Positions 1 through 9,796 of a stretch of DNA of 64,000 bases are shown here, piece by piece. This DNA comes from Gordius sp. MW1. Taxonomy: Eukaryota > Nematomorpha > Gordioida > Gordea > Gordiidae. Both the position numbers and the translations under genes were made by a program. The stretch's first letter is position 1, and the number at the start of each line of letters is the position of its first letter. The notes under the pieces are model-generated. The model saw only the letters and a list, made by a program, of their open reading frames with translations. It was not told where the DNA came from and did no database searches. The stretch covers positions 2,900,001 through 2,964,000 of the forward strand of contig OZ038533.1 of assembly GCA_964036665.1 (NCBI GenBank). The letters run 5' to 3'.

Positions 1-589
1 ATGATGGTTGTGATTCTTCAAACTTATTTCCCAACAAACCCGATCTCCCCGGCGATTTGTATGCCCATATTTCTAATGAATTCTAACAATTTATTGTACA
101 GAGTTTTACCAATTAGTTAATTTTAATGATGGAAGCTATATGTTATAACTACAAAAACCTGCGATTCTATATCACCATTTTTGTTTTGATCAATGCATTA
201 GTTTAAGAAGCTAAACGATTTTTAATTTGTTTCTAAAAGTTAGTTGTGTTTTAGTTATAATTCAATCAAAAAATTTTCGTTCTCACTTTTACATATATTC
301 GATGTGATAACGACAAATTACTTTTCGCTTAAATGGCAAGTGTAATTTTTATGTAATTTACAATCAAGAATATTTACGCACCGTTCAATTAACGATTTTT
401 ATTGTTAGTTTCTTAAATGATTACAAAATCGTAACAAATCTGGAATTATCAGGTTCAAGGTTAAAAACTTATATAAATCAGACTAATGAAATTAAATCTA
501 ATCTTAAAATTACTTAGAACCTTACAAAACTATTCTACTCCTTTCCTGATTGCTATGCAATTTATGGGTATGTTTTGCGTTCATCGTAG
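1..589. other. Intronic or 5' flanking DNA before the first visible OGA exon
   Basis: No coding exon is seen here. The DNA is AT-rich and should be intron of the O-GlcNAcase gene, whose earlier exons lie outside the window. A copy of the dispersed motif ATTGCTATGCAATTTATGG starts near 549, about 20 bp before the acceptor AG at 588-589. Confidence 0.5.
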
Positions 590-2912
590 TTTGGTCGGCG
601 GTTTTCTAACCCTTACCCCTACCACTTGTTTCGTGTTGGAGGACAATGTTGGCCTTTGCGGCTACATTCTATGCGCTCCGGACTCTAAAGTATACCTAGA
701 CAGGCTAGAACTATCCTGGATCCCCGAACTGAAAGCCAAATATTTAACAGCATCTCAGCTAGAACAAGGTGGACAGGGAGGCCTAGTTGAAAAATTTCTC
801 GACGATTATCAAAATCCTCCAGCCCTTTTTAAAGGGGAATCAACCCCGCCCGAGCTTATGGATGAAGGTAGTCGTTCTAGTCCCGAACCCAAGCTACTCG
901 AACACTCGGCTGACAATTATAATTGTACGCCACCCACTTTCGCCGAGGTACTTCTATATATGCCATATTACGAGCATATATGTATAATAGTTTACTCCTG
1001 ATCATTGTGCATATAAAATTTATAACCGTTATATAAAAATAACGAAGATGATGCATCAATTTACATAGTCTTTAAAGTTGAGAAATTATGCATGCAAAAT
1101 TGGGGAAGTTTTTTGAAAATGGCCAGTTCGATTTAACGTGGAACTAAAGTGTCGCAAAAAATTTGATTTCCTAAAAACAAAGTGAATATTAACTTGGCAC
1201 GGGTATCTCTTACGAAGAGATTTATGCCTTGGGTCGCGCTCAGCTAAGCATATCGCAAATTTTGTTCGATGCCTTTGTTTGCTTGTTTTAAGAAATTCTT
1301 GCACATTTTTAGTCATGATTATCGTTTTTTATTTATTTCCGAGTTGAGGCGCGAAAAAATATGAAATAACGATCTTTACCGAAGCAGCGATTATAATGTT
1401 TTGCATGTCACAGTGCTTGATGTTATTTTTTGGGAATTTATGATCTTCCCTAATTGTAAAATAGTGAATTAAATATATATGCTTGTTCTCTTCGTGAGGT
1501 ACTTGTTTAGTTATTATTTTAACTGATTGCATCTCTCATACTTTGCCCTTTAAATTGTAAAGTTTTGAATTTTAATTTTCTCGTCTCAGATATTAACCTA
1601 TTAACGTTATGTTAAATATGATACTTTTTCCTAGAAGCATAATATCGAAGATTTTATAAAAGGTTTTGGTTTTTGTAAAGCCATTATGAGTATCACAATA
1701 AGCCTCTGAGTTTGAGATCTGATGCTAGCAAAAAGTATGTTGATGTTTTAGGAATACATATGCGGTAGAATCAAAAATTACACACGCTACTTACCACCCA
1801 AATTGCTTCAACATTACCCATCATTGGTTCAATTCGCTTTTTTACCGCGCGTTGACGATTTTAGTATACCCAAAAGAATGCTCGCTTGCCTCATGTCCGT
1901 CATCAAATTATACGGTACACGCCATGATTTATATGTTTTTTCGTGGATTCCCATACAAATTGCTATTTTATTCTTTTCAGATTAAAATACCTCGAGAACG
2001 GAATAAACCTGTATTCTTTGGATTTTATTTAATGGATTGCAACGTTTTCAATCATTTTTAGAGATAATTAAAATGTGTGAGAAGTCTATTTATAAAAATC
2101 GTCCGTTGCAAATTTAAATAAAAGCTCAAAAATTTATGTTAATAAAAGTCATACAATAGAACTTTTGATTTGAGTTTAGTATTTGATATTTAACATACTA
2201 GTATTTGGCTTATTTCAGCAATATTTTGGATGGATATATATATAGCAATTAATATAATCTAACTAGTTGTCACTGTAAAAAATAAGTAGGGTTCTTTATG
2301 CATTAAAATGCCGTATATTTTTACTCTTGTTTTAATACTTGCAAACTATGTTTATTATTATAAAATATTATGCAAAGTAACAAGTCAAATTTAATAAAAT
2401 AATCTGCCACAAACAAATTTTACAAGTTGTTGCACCCACTCACAGCTAAATTCATAGCATTGGTTATTATCAATATTATTTTGATCGAAAACAGTAGTAA
2501 AGGATTGTTCCTGAAAATTATATGTTTTTTTAGTCTTAATTATTTGCGATCTTTGTGTTTAAAGCAAGCAAACTTTCGGGAATAATATTAAAACCTATCA
2601 TTCTAATTTCACATTATGAATGGAAATGTTAATATAATTTGAAAATTATAATGTATTCAACATTTTTCTAAAACCAAATGTGAATTGAAAATACTTTAAA
2701 AAGTTGCTAATTATTTTTTGCTTGATCTCACTTTCGACTAATTAAGTTTACATCCCTGATTTTAAATAGGTTCCACAGGACTTTACGCTTGTGTCCCGGT
2801 CAAGCACAAAAACGAACAAGATTTTTACATCAAACTACTCGGTTTTTACGAGTTAACCATGCTGGAAGAGTACCCACCCGAAGCTATAGTTTTGGGTCGA
2901 GCCTTTTACTAA
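590..2912 (+). CDS. OGA: Protein O-GlcNAcase (OGA), last three exons, pseudo-acetyltransferase domain
   Basis: OGA removes O-linked GlcNAc from nuclear and cytosolic proteins. Only the C-terminal third is here, as exons 590-947, 1752-1914 and 2770-2912 (stop TAA 2910-2912). The splice phases join without a break (phase 0 at 947/1752, phase 1 at 1914/2770) and give about 221 residues. Family hallmarks seen are LVGGFLTLTPTTCFVLEDN, GLCGYILCAPD, LELSWIPELKAKYL, PSLVQFAFLPRVDD, RMLACLMSVIKLYGSTGLYA and the end motif AIVLGRAFY. They match in order the C-terminal pseudo-HAT region known from animal OGA. The hexosaminidase domain would lie upstream, outside the window. Between residues about 60 and 100 there is a Pro/Glu/Ser-rich linker that looks species-specific. 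Introns are about 800 and 855 bp. A possible AATAAA poly(A) signal lies near 3278. Confidence 0.9.
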
Positions 2913-3995
2913 TTATTTTCTCGTGAACATGATGATGATGTTATTTAAGATTGATGATGCATTTACAACACACACACACCCCCGAATTCATCATATGTGT
3001 CGCGGTTTTTAATATTCGCTTATAATAATATTTAAAACGGAATTAGTCAAACTAATGTCCCTCGTTATTGCATATATTGCCTTGCTCCCCGTGTTTTGTG
3101 AAGACAAAGGGTGGAATAGTATTATTAACGCGTAATACCACCTCGGTTGTTTTAAATGTAAAATTAACCTTGGAATTTTGTTTGCCATCTCACACGTTAT
3201 ATATGTATTGGATTAATTTTATCTTAGTACGTCGGTTTCAAGTTATATGACCTCGCGATACACGACATTGTATTAAAATAAATTGGTGTATGAAAGACGC
3301 TTGTTTTATTTAGGTTAACTATTCTTTATTTTTATTGATTAAAAGTAACCTGTTTAAATTTAATTTTTGATAAATTTTATTGTTTAGCGCTATGTTGATA
3401 TTTTAAAAACGGCTGGGTTTTGTTTGGTCGACATTTGGTTTTAGTCGACTAAACATAAACAAGCCATAGATTTTTAGCAGTTGAACCAAAGATCGACTAA
3501 ACAAAACCTAGCCAAAAACTACTATGGACAAGGCCATTTAGACTTTTATTAAGCATTGTGGCTAAAATATAAAATAGATTTTTTTTAATTTTTGCTTCTT
3601 AATGTTCTTGGTTAATACAAGATATGCTTTTATAAGCGATAATTTTTCTTTTTCGAATATCCTGCGCCCCCTATGTTTTTTATTTTTTTAATAATAGATT
3701 TTTGTAACCTAGCTAAGTTTATTTATTTTTAAATGCATAATTGTTTTTTTTTCTAGAGATGTTTGTCACACATGATGGTTAATTATTTCAAGTAGTTCTT
3801 CCACCGATACCTGGACCTATACTAGCTTCCCTTAAGCTCATGCCTTTTAAAGTCCATCTCGATTTTATATTCCCATGTGAGCTTAGGTCTTCCTCTTTTC
3901 GCTTAGCTTTCTTCTTGATACGATTTTAGTCGAAAATTGGTAGTTTACATCAAATTTATTTTATTTTTTAACAAATGTAATACAATTGTTATTTA
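2913..3995. other. 3' flank of OGA, no further gene seen
   Basis: AT-rich DNA with a possible polyadenylation signal near 3278 and one MITE at 3401-3520. No credible coding exon. Confidence 0.5.
3401..3520. mobile_element. Short MITE, same family as 57677-57834
   Basis: The left end reads TTTTAAAAACGGCTGGGTTT and the right part ACTAAACAAAACCTAGCC, which are inverted relatives of each other. The interior holds further GTCGAC(T)-type inverted pieces. It matches both ends of the better preserved copy at 57677-57834. The right terminus is poorly defined (GCCAAAAACT), so this copy is probably eroded. Confidence 0.6.
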
Positions 3996-4947
3996 TGTCG
4001 TATCCGTAACGACGAACCCTAAATACCTCACCCCACCCCCCATTTGCCCCTGCCTTAGTAGTCCTTTAAGTAGTGATGGAAAAGTTAAGTATTAATTAAT
4101 GGGTGAGGAATGCCAAATATAGAATAAGGCCGAACTTTAATTGCTTATAACTAAGGCTTTTTATTATATCCTCAAGAATATGACTTATACTTTTAATTGT
4201 TTATTACCAAGGCTTTTTATTGCTTATTGTTATTACTAATACATCTAAAGAAGGGAATGCTCTAGGTGGAATAGCTGTCAAAATTAGAATAGGGGAATGA
4301 TGTTTTAGTAGAAGTAAAAGTTAAGATTAAGGGAGCAGTTGTATTAATAAGAGTGGAGATATTTGTGTAGGGGATTGAATATTGTATCCTCATGGTGATT
4401 AAAATAAGACCGGAAAGGTTCGAAAGATGTAAAAATAGATAAGTTAAACTTAATAGTTTTTCTATATAAGGAGTAGTCAATATAATAAGAGGTATAAAAG
4501 TAGATAAGTAAAATTTAATAGTTTTTCCATATAAGGAAAAGTAAATATAATAATAACATGAACAGGCCGGGGTTAGAAAACCTTAACGATATACCATGAA
4601 TACACTGAAAATTGATTAATAAATTATTAAACTAATCAGTGTTCTTCACTAGTTATTTTCCCCATTGGGGGAAAAACCCTGCGAAATTCTCTTCTAAAAT
4701 TCCTACGACATTATCTCGATATTTTGTCCACGCCGTCTGAATAATATAATAACCCCTGAACCCTTTCCCGTCGATTGTATTACCGATTGAGATTACCTGA
4801 AACGCTGTTATATCGATACTCTATATTTGGCATTCCTCACCCATTAATTAATACTTAACTTTTCCATCACTACTTAAAGGACTACTAAGGCAGGGGCAAA
4901 TGGGGGGTGGGGTGAGGTATTTAGGGTTCGTCGTTACGGATACGACA
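3996..4947. mobile_element. 952 bp element with 127 bp terminal inverted repeats
   Basis: The left arm 3996-4122 (starting TGTCGTATCCGTAACGACGA) is repeated in reverse complement at 4821-4947 (ending GGATACGACA) with almost no differences. The interior is about 700 bp, AT-rich, without a credible gene; a 50 bp segment is duplicated in tandem (about 4438-4488 and 4504-4553). No clear target duplication was found, so the superfamily is open. Near-identical arms suggest a young insertion or gene conversion between arms. Confidence 0.8.
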
Positions 4948-5617
4948 CCTCCCTTTTTTTTCTTTTTCTTTTTTTAGACGGGGGTTGCACATGCCAAGTC
5001 GCGAGTAAATGAAATCACACAAATTGGGTTTACAAGATGCGTAAAAATCGTGTTATTAGATAATGCATATCTTCCGTTTCTGTCCAATCATTTTATCCTC
5101 TGTTAGGGATCCCCTTCGGATCCTCAGGATTGGACGGATTGATTAAAACGCACGTTGTGACTCAGTTATCGACCCAATGAACGACTTCCTTTCGATGTGC
5201 TTTCTGCAAAAATTTAATGAAAATTTGTCCCACATATTATCAACCCTCTTATTAAAAATTATCTCTACTTAACCAAATTAGTACCCTTAATAAATTTAAA
5301 CAATTTAAATTTATTTTATATTCTCTAGCCCTAATAAGTTCCCGTTTTTGGCCAGATGCACAGTTAAATTTTTACTGGTATTTCTCATGATTAAGCGCGC
5401 CTCACATTGCTTTACCAAGCGCACCTTTTCACTATTAATATACGCGTACCTCTAAATTAGATACTGTATGATCCACCAATACCATTTGTAAAATGATAGA
5501 TTTTGCTAAGTTGTCTAAATGGAATAAAATTCATGGGCCAACAACAACCCTCTTCTTTCTTCTTTTCAAAATACAACAATTTACCAATGTACCCCATCCT
5601 AAGTCCATTTTATTGTT
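4948..5617. other. Intergenic, no gene seen
   Basis: AT-rich DNA. A small hairpin GGATCCCCTTCGGATCC lies at about 5107-5123. Nothing else is recognisable. Confidence 0.4.
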
Positions 5618-6138
5618 AATTGCTATGCAATTTATGGGCTCACTTTCCATTTTGTTTGTCACGCTGTTCGGTGTCTTGTCACGCTTTTCGTTTTTCTCCG
5701 TCGTGTTTACCACTGAGAATTCGAATAAGCCATCCTAAGTACGATACCCTGTGCTCCCCCCTACAAAGGCATATGCCTCTACTGATGTGGGTTCGAATCC
5801 AGGGGAGGCCAAATTTTTTTTTTATTTTTTTTTAAATTAATATTAATTGCTCTCGTTACTACCATTGATAATATGACTTTTTGGCCGTCCGCTGGCTGCT
5901 GACCGATGGAAAAAATGACCATTGGCCAAAATGTGAATCGAAATTATTTTTTTCGTTTTTTTTGGTAACAATGACAATTACCCTATGCCCTCCTCCCCTA
6001 GCAGAGCCTATGCCTCTACTGATATGGGTCCCTGTGCCCCCCCCCTACAAAAGCCTATGCCTCTCCTGATGTGGGTTCGAATCCAGGAGAGGCCAAATTT
6101 TTTTTTATTTTTTTTGTTTAAATTAATATATTGTTCTT
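5618..6138 (+). repeat. Composite repeat, head part with SINE-like B-box modules
   Basis: It begins with the dispersed motif ATTGCTATGCAATTTATGG, then a module with a tRNA-type B box (GGTTCGAATCC) near 5789 and again near 6070. The second copy sits in a hairpin with stems CCTCTCCTG and CAGGAGAGG. One unit of the GGCCGTCCG(C/T)TGGCTGCTGACC repeat lies between them at about 5880-5950. The same order of modules recurs at 32617-33780. No convincing A box was found, so a tRNA-derived SINE origin is only a suggestion. Confidence 0.6.
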
Positions 6139-6146
6139 GTTAATAC

Positions 6147-7727
6147 CAGGGGTTTGTCCCGAATCCGAACCCGTGAACCCGAACCGGGTAAAACCCGATG
6201 ATTTACAGAACCCGAACCCAAACCCGAACCCATTTTTAAAAATACCCTTAAAACCCGAACCCGAACCCGATAAATACAAAAAAGGGTTCGGGTTCGGGTT
6301 TTTAATTCAAAAATATATTGTGAATTGAATATCTCAGTTTTCTCTATCATGACAATGTAACGAAACAAAGAAAACCATATGATTTTAATTTCAATATTTT
6401 TATGTTTCCGGCATTTTTCATTCATTAATCAATACTAATTATCTCAAGAATTATTTGTAAGTATTATATATATAATTGATATATATTAGTTATGGTATAT
6501 AGTCTAAAATGGTGAGGGAAAATAACCCCATTAAGAAATATTATAAAATATCTCCATTATCAAATAATTCAGAATGCCTTGCCATAGATTGTGGTAAAAA
6601 AATGAAAGGGACACATTTAACCAATCTTGAAAAACATTTAGAAAGATTTCATTCAACTCTCTTTGACAAATATAAAGAAGAAAAGAAGGCACTTTGTATT
6701 TCTCCTTCTCCGAAAAGACTCAAATCCAATCAAGAGTCAACTTTAGACAATATATTTGAAAAATTGACAATAATTGAAAATATGAAGGCACGCGAGGAAA
6801 AGCTTCTTAAAAATGGTGTTCTTTTAGCAGCTTTATACGTTGATCTGCGTTATCAATGTCTACTATCCGAGGAAGAAATTCACATAGCCAAAATACATTT
6901 ACTAAAAATTTGGGGGAAGTTGGAGGTATTAAAGAATGGCTGTAATGATTCTAGTGATAAAATACAATTATCATTGCCTGATAAAACGGATAAGCTTGAG
7001 AAGCTTTTAAGAATGAAAGAACAAAGTAAAACAAATAATATGGAAAATGTTAAAAGTGCAGGAAAAAGTATAGGTTCTGTCTTGACATTGTTTTTAGATC
7101 AAAATAGAATTGGACGAGATGAGAACGTATTAGAATTTTGGGAGAAAAATAAACGTGAACATCCCAAGATTTATCAGTTAGCCCAGGTTGTATTAGCTGT
7201 TCCACCTACCCAAGTTAGTGTGGAAAGAGCTTTTTCCTCATTAAAATTTATTCTATCAAATTATCGATCACAAATGACTGATCAAATATTAGAAGATGTT
7301 TTAATTGTAAGATTAAATAATATATCAAAATTATCTACATAATTTATGTGTCAACTGTATTTATATTTAATGATGTGAAGTATACGTTGAATAAAAATAT
7401 TTTGTAATTTAGAATATGGTATGGCTTTAATTAATTATATCTTTATTGCTTTTAAATCCAAAAATAAATTAGAACATTAAAAATTCAATAAATACATATG
7501 CACTAAAATAATTGGCATGTGAATTTAATTAGGTGCTATTTAAAAATTAAGTTAATTATTCAATAATTTTTTGAAGGTAAAAATGTATTATTAGTATAAT
7601 AAAATTTCTTGAACCCGAACCTGTACCCGAACCCGAACCCAATTCCTTAAACCGAACCCAAACCCAATTCCTTAAACCGAACACGAACACGAACCCGATT
7701 TTTTTTTTGGGCGGGTTCAAACCCCTG
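6147..7727 (+). mobile_element. hAT transposon, 1,581 bp, 8 bp target duplication
   Basis: The ends read CAGGGGTTTG and, at the right, CAAACCCCTG. The 8 bp GTTAATAC occurs directly before (6139-6146) and directly after (7728-7735), as expected for hAT insertion. The target was a unit of the surrounding tandem repeat: removing the element restores the usual TTGTTAATACCATTGATAATATGG context. Subterminal regions 6153-6302 and 7610-7716 are packed with CCCGAA/CCCAAA hexamers on the plus strand, with a reversed GGGTTCGGG block at about 6282-6300. It carries one intact ORF (6509-7342). Confidence 0.93.
6509..7342 (+). CDS. hAT-derived protein: BED zinc finger plus dimerisation domain, no catalytic core
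   Basis: The ORF has 277 residues and no interruption. The N-terminal part has a BED-type finger (cysteines in SECLAIDCGKK, then HLTNLEKHLERFH at about residues 22-50). The C-terminal part has the hAT dimerisation signature (about 208-272), including FWEKNKREHPKIYQLA, VPPTQVSVERAFSSLK and a DVLIVRLNN end. A short piece typical of the end of the transposase core, AALYVDLRYQCLLSEEE, joins the two. Ordinary hAT transposases run to roughly 600 residues or more, with an RNase-H-like DDE core between these parts; that core is missing, in frame. The protein should bind DNA and dimerise but not cut. It may act as a repressor of related elements or be a simple deletion product. The flanking CCCGAA arrays are candidate binding sites (inference). 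Confidence 0.85.
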   Translation: MVRENNPIKKYYKISPLSNNSECLAIDCGKKMKGTHLTNLEKHLERFHSTLFDKYKEEKKALCISPSPKRLKSNQESTLDNIFEKLTIIENMKAREEKLLKNGVLLAALYVDLRYQCLLSEEEIHIAKIHLLKIWGKLEVLKNGCNDSSDKIQLSLPDKTDKLEKLLRMKEQSKTNNMENVKSAGKSIGSVLTLFLDQNRIGRDENVLEFWEKNKREHPKIYQLAQVVLAVPPTQVSVERAFSSLKFILSNYRSQMTDQILEDVLIVRLNNISKLST

Positions 7728-8640
7728 GTTAATACCATTGATAATATGGCTTTTTGGCCGTCCGTTGGCTGCTGACCAATGGAATACCATTGGCCAAAAA
7801 GTGAATTCAAGTTTTTTTTAACTATTATGATTGTTCTTGTTAATACCAGTGATAATATGGCTTTTTTGGCCGTCCGTTGGCTGCTGACCAATGGAATAAA
7901 ATGACCATTGGCCAAAATGTGAATCCAAGTTTTTTTTTGGTTTTTTTAGACTATTATGTTTGTTCTTGTTAATACCTTAATAATATGGCTTTTTGGCCGT
8001 CCGTTGGCTGCTGACCAATGGAAAAAATGACCATTGGCCAAAATGTGAATCGAAAATTTTTTTTTTCGTTTTTTTTTGACTCTTACGAATTTATATCCAC
8101 TTTTACCGTGTTTTTTTCGTTTTTTTGACTCTTATGATTGTTCTTGTTAATACTATTGATAATATGGCTTTTTGGCCGTCCGTTGGCTGCTGACCAATGG
8201 AATAAAATGACCATTGGCCAAAATGTGAATCCAAGTTTTTTTTCGTTTTTTTGACTATTATGATTGTTCTTGTTAGTACCATTAATAAAATATGGCTTTT
8301 TGACCGTCCGTTGGCTGCTGACCAATGGAAAAAAGGACCATTGGCCAAAATGTGAATCAAAATTTTTTTTTTCGTTTTTTTTGACTCTTATGAATTTATA
8401 TCCACTTTTACCGTGTCCTGGCTGCTGACCAATGGAAAAAAATGATCATTGGCCAAAATGTGAATTGAAAATTTTTTTTCGTTTTTTTTGCTAACATCGA
8501 TTTATAGACCATCTGTTGGTACTGCCCAATAGAAAAAATGACCATTGGCCAAAGTGTGAAGCAAATTTTTTTTTCTTTTTTTTTACTCGTATGAATTAGT
8601 TCATCTCTTAGTACTGACCAATGGAACAATTTAGCAAATG
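7728..8640. repeat. Tandem array of a roughly 120-200 bp unit
   Basis: At least five units share TTGTTAATACCATTGATAAT, GGCCGTCCGTTGGCTGCTGA, CCAATGG...CCATTGGCC (a small hairpin) and AAAATGTGAATC followed by a T-rich tract. Unit starts are near 7737, 7850, 7976, 8156 and 8280, with degenerate units to about 8640. ORFs on the minus strand through this stretch are by-products of the repeat. The array is interrupted on its left by the hAT element. Confidence 0.85.
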
Positions 8641-9189
8641 GAACTTCTACTACACCATAGCAATTAATAAATTAATTGTTTTATTTTAATCATATGGTAC
8701 CGTGTAATTTTCTTTTATATTTTGTTTGTTCAATAATAAATCTTTATTTATGGCACTGCATTTTATGGGTTTCAATTATGGCGTTTGGTAACCTTGAGGT
8801 TTCTTAAACCGTAAACAATTATCATCAGCAATTAATTTGACAGCAATGATTTAAAAAACAATTTAAAAAAAACTAAGTGTTTTATATAGCACAAAATTTT
8901 GTTAATCCTTTCATTAGCTTAAACACTGACGTTTACTGTTTTTTTTAATTGCTAATTTTTAAATTTTAAATTAGTACAGGGTTAAACTAGGTAATAGTCA
9001 CGCCTCATATTAGATTTATGATTGGGATTAAACTTAACTAAATTTATTAGTCTCACATCCCCAATGGTATATACTTCCTTCAAAACTTCAAGTGAGCCAT
9101 AAATTGCATAGCAAATATGCTTTATTTATACGACGTATAAAAGAGTAAGCGATATGTATGAGGATTTGAAGTAAAAATGTGTGAAGCAG
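8641..9189. other. Intergenic, no gene seen
   Basis: AT-rich DNA. An inverted copy of the dispersed motif (CCATAAATTGCATAGCAA) lies near 9097-9114. Nothing else is recognisable. Confidence 0.4.
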
Positions 9190-9395
9190 GGATCCTCAGC
9201 TAAACCGGGCTCTGGGGGCGGGGCCCCAGGTAACAGGGGTGTGGGGGCGTGGCCCCCCCCCCGGGGGTCTGGGGCCAGGAGATAGGGGTTTGGGGGCAGA
9301 GCCCCCAATGGGGAACAGCCCAGCAGGGAGTTTGGGGGCGAAGCCCTCAAGGGGGTCTGGGGGCGAAGCCCCCAGTACGCCCAAAGGGCGTATTT
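9190..9395. repeat. GC-rich module of GGGGGCGAAGCCCCC-type hairpins
   Basis: About 200 bp of very GC-rich DNA inside AT-rich flanks. It contains several tandem relatives of the hairpin TTTGGGGGCGAAGCCC(T/C)C, for example near 9330 and 9357, and poorer ones such as TTTGGGGGCAGAGCCCCC near 9290. The long ORFs crossing it on both strands are compositional. Function unknown. Confidence 0.7.
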
Positions 9396-9796
9396 GTGTA
9401 GAGTTAGCTCTGAACTGGTTTTGTTTTAAATTTGGATCCAATTTATTGATGAATATTTTACTATTTAAACATTAATAAAAAGGCCAATTTTATATAATAA
9501 ACATCATCTGTCAAAGGTATTTGCCGTTAGACAAGTCGAAGAGAGGCATGAGTAGGGAGGCTCGGTTGTAATAAGATATTTTGAAAACGTCCTTAAAACT
9601 TATAAATAGGTTATCCGTCCCTCTATGATACTACTTTATATGCATAATAAACTTCCTAGAGCATCGTATATGTGTGGTTGACTACAAAATTTATTTTGAG
9701 TTTTTTTAGTTATGAAATCGTTGTTATATACCTGTATAAATGTTATTTTGATCGGTAATCATTGCTAAAAATCAATCAATACCTTCTAATTTATAG
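9396..9796. other. AT-rich flank or intron before the DM13 exons
   Basis: No exon was recognised. The 5' exons of the DM13 gene, including any signal peptide, should lie in or before this stretch. Confidence 0.4.

Noticed and set aside
6123..6425. ORFs on both strands through the CCCGAA arrays, and the idea of an interstitial telomere
   Set aside because: The ORFs are periodic peptides forced by the hexamer. The arrays stop at transposon ends with a perfect 8 bp duplication, so they belong to the hAT element and not to a former chromosome end.
7736..8640. CRISPR-like array
   Set aside because: The units are long, the spacers are not unique and the setting is an animal genome. It is a tandem repeat.
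9126..9475. Pro/Gly-rich ORFs on both strands
   Set aside because: They arise from the GC-rich hairpin module and have no recognisable protein features.
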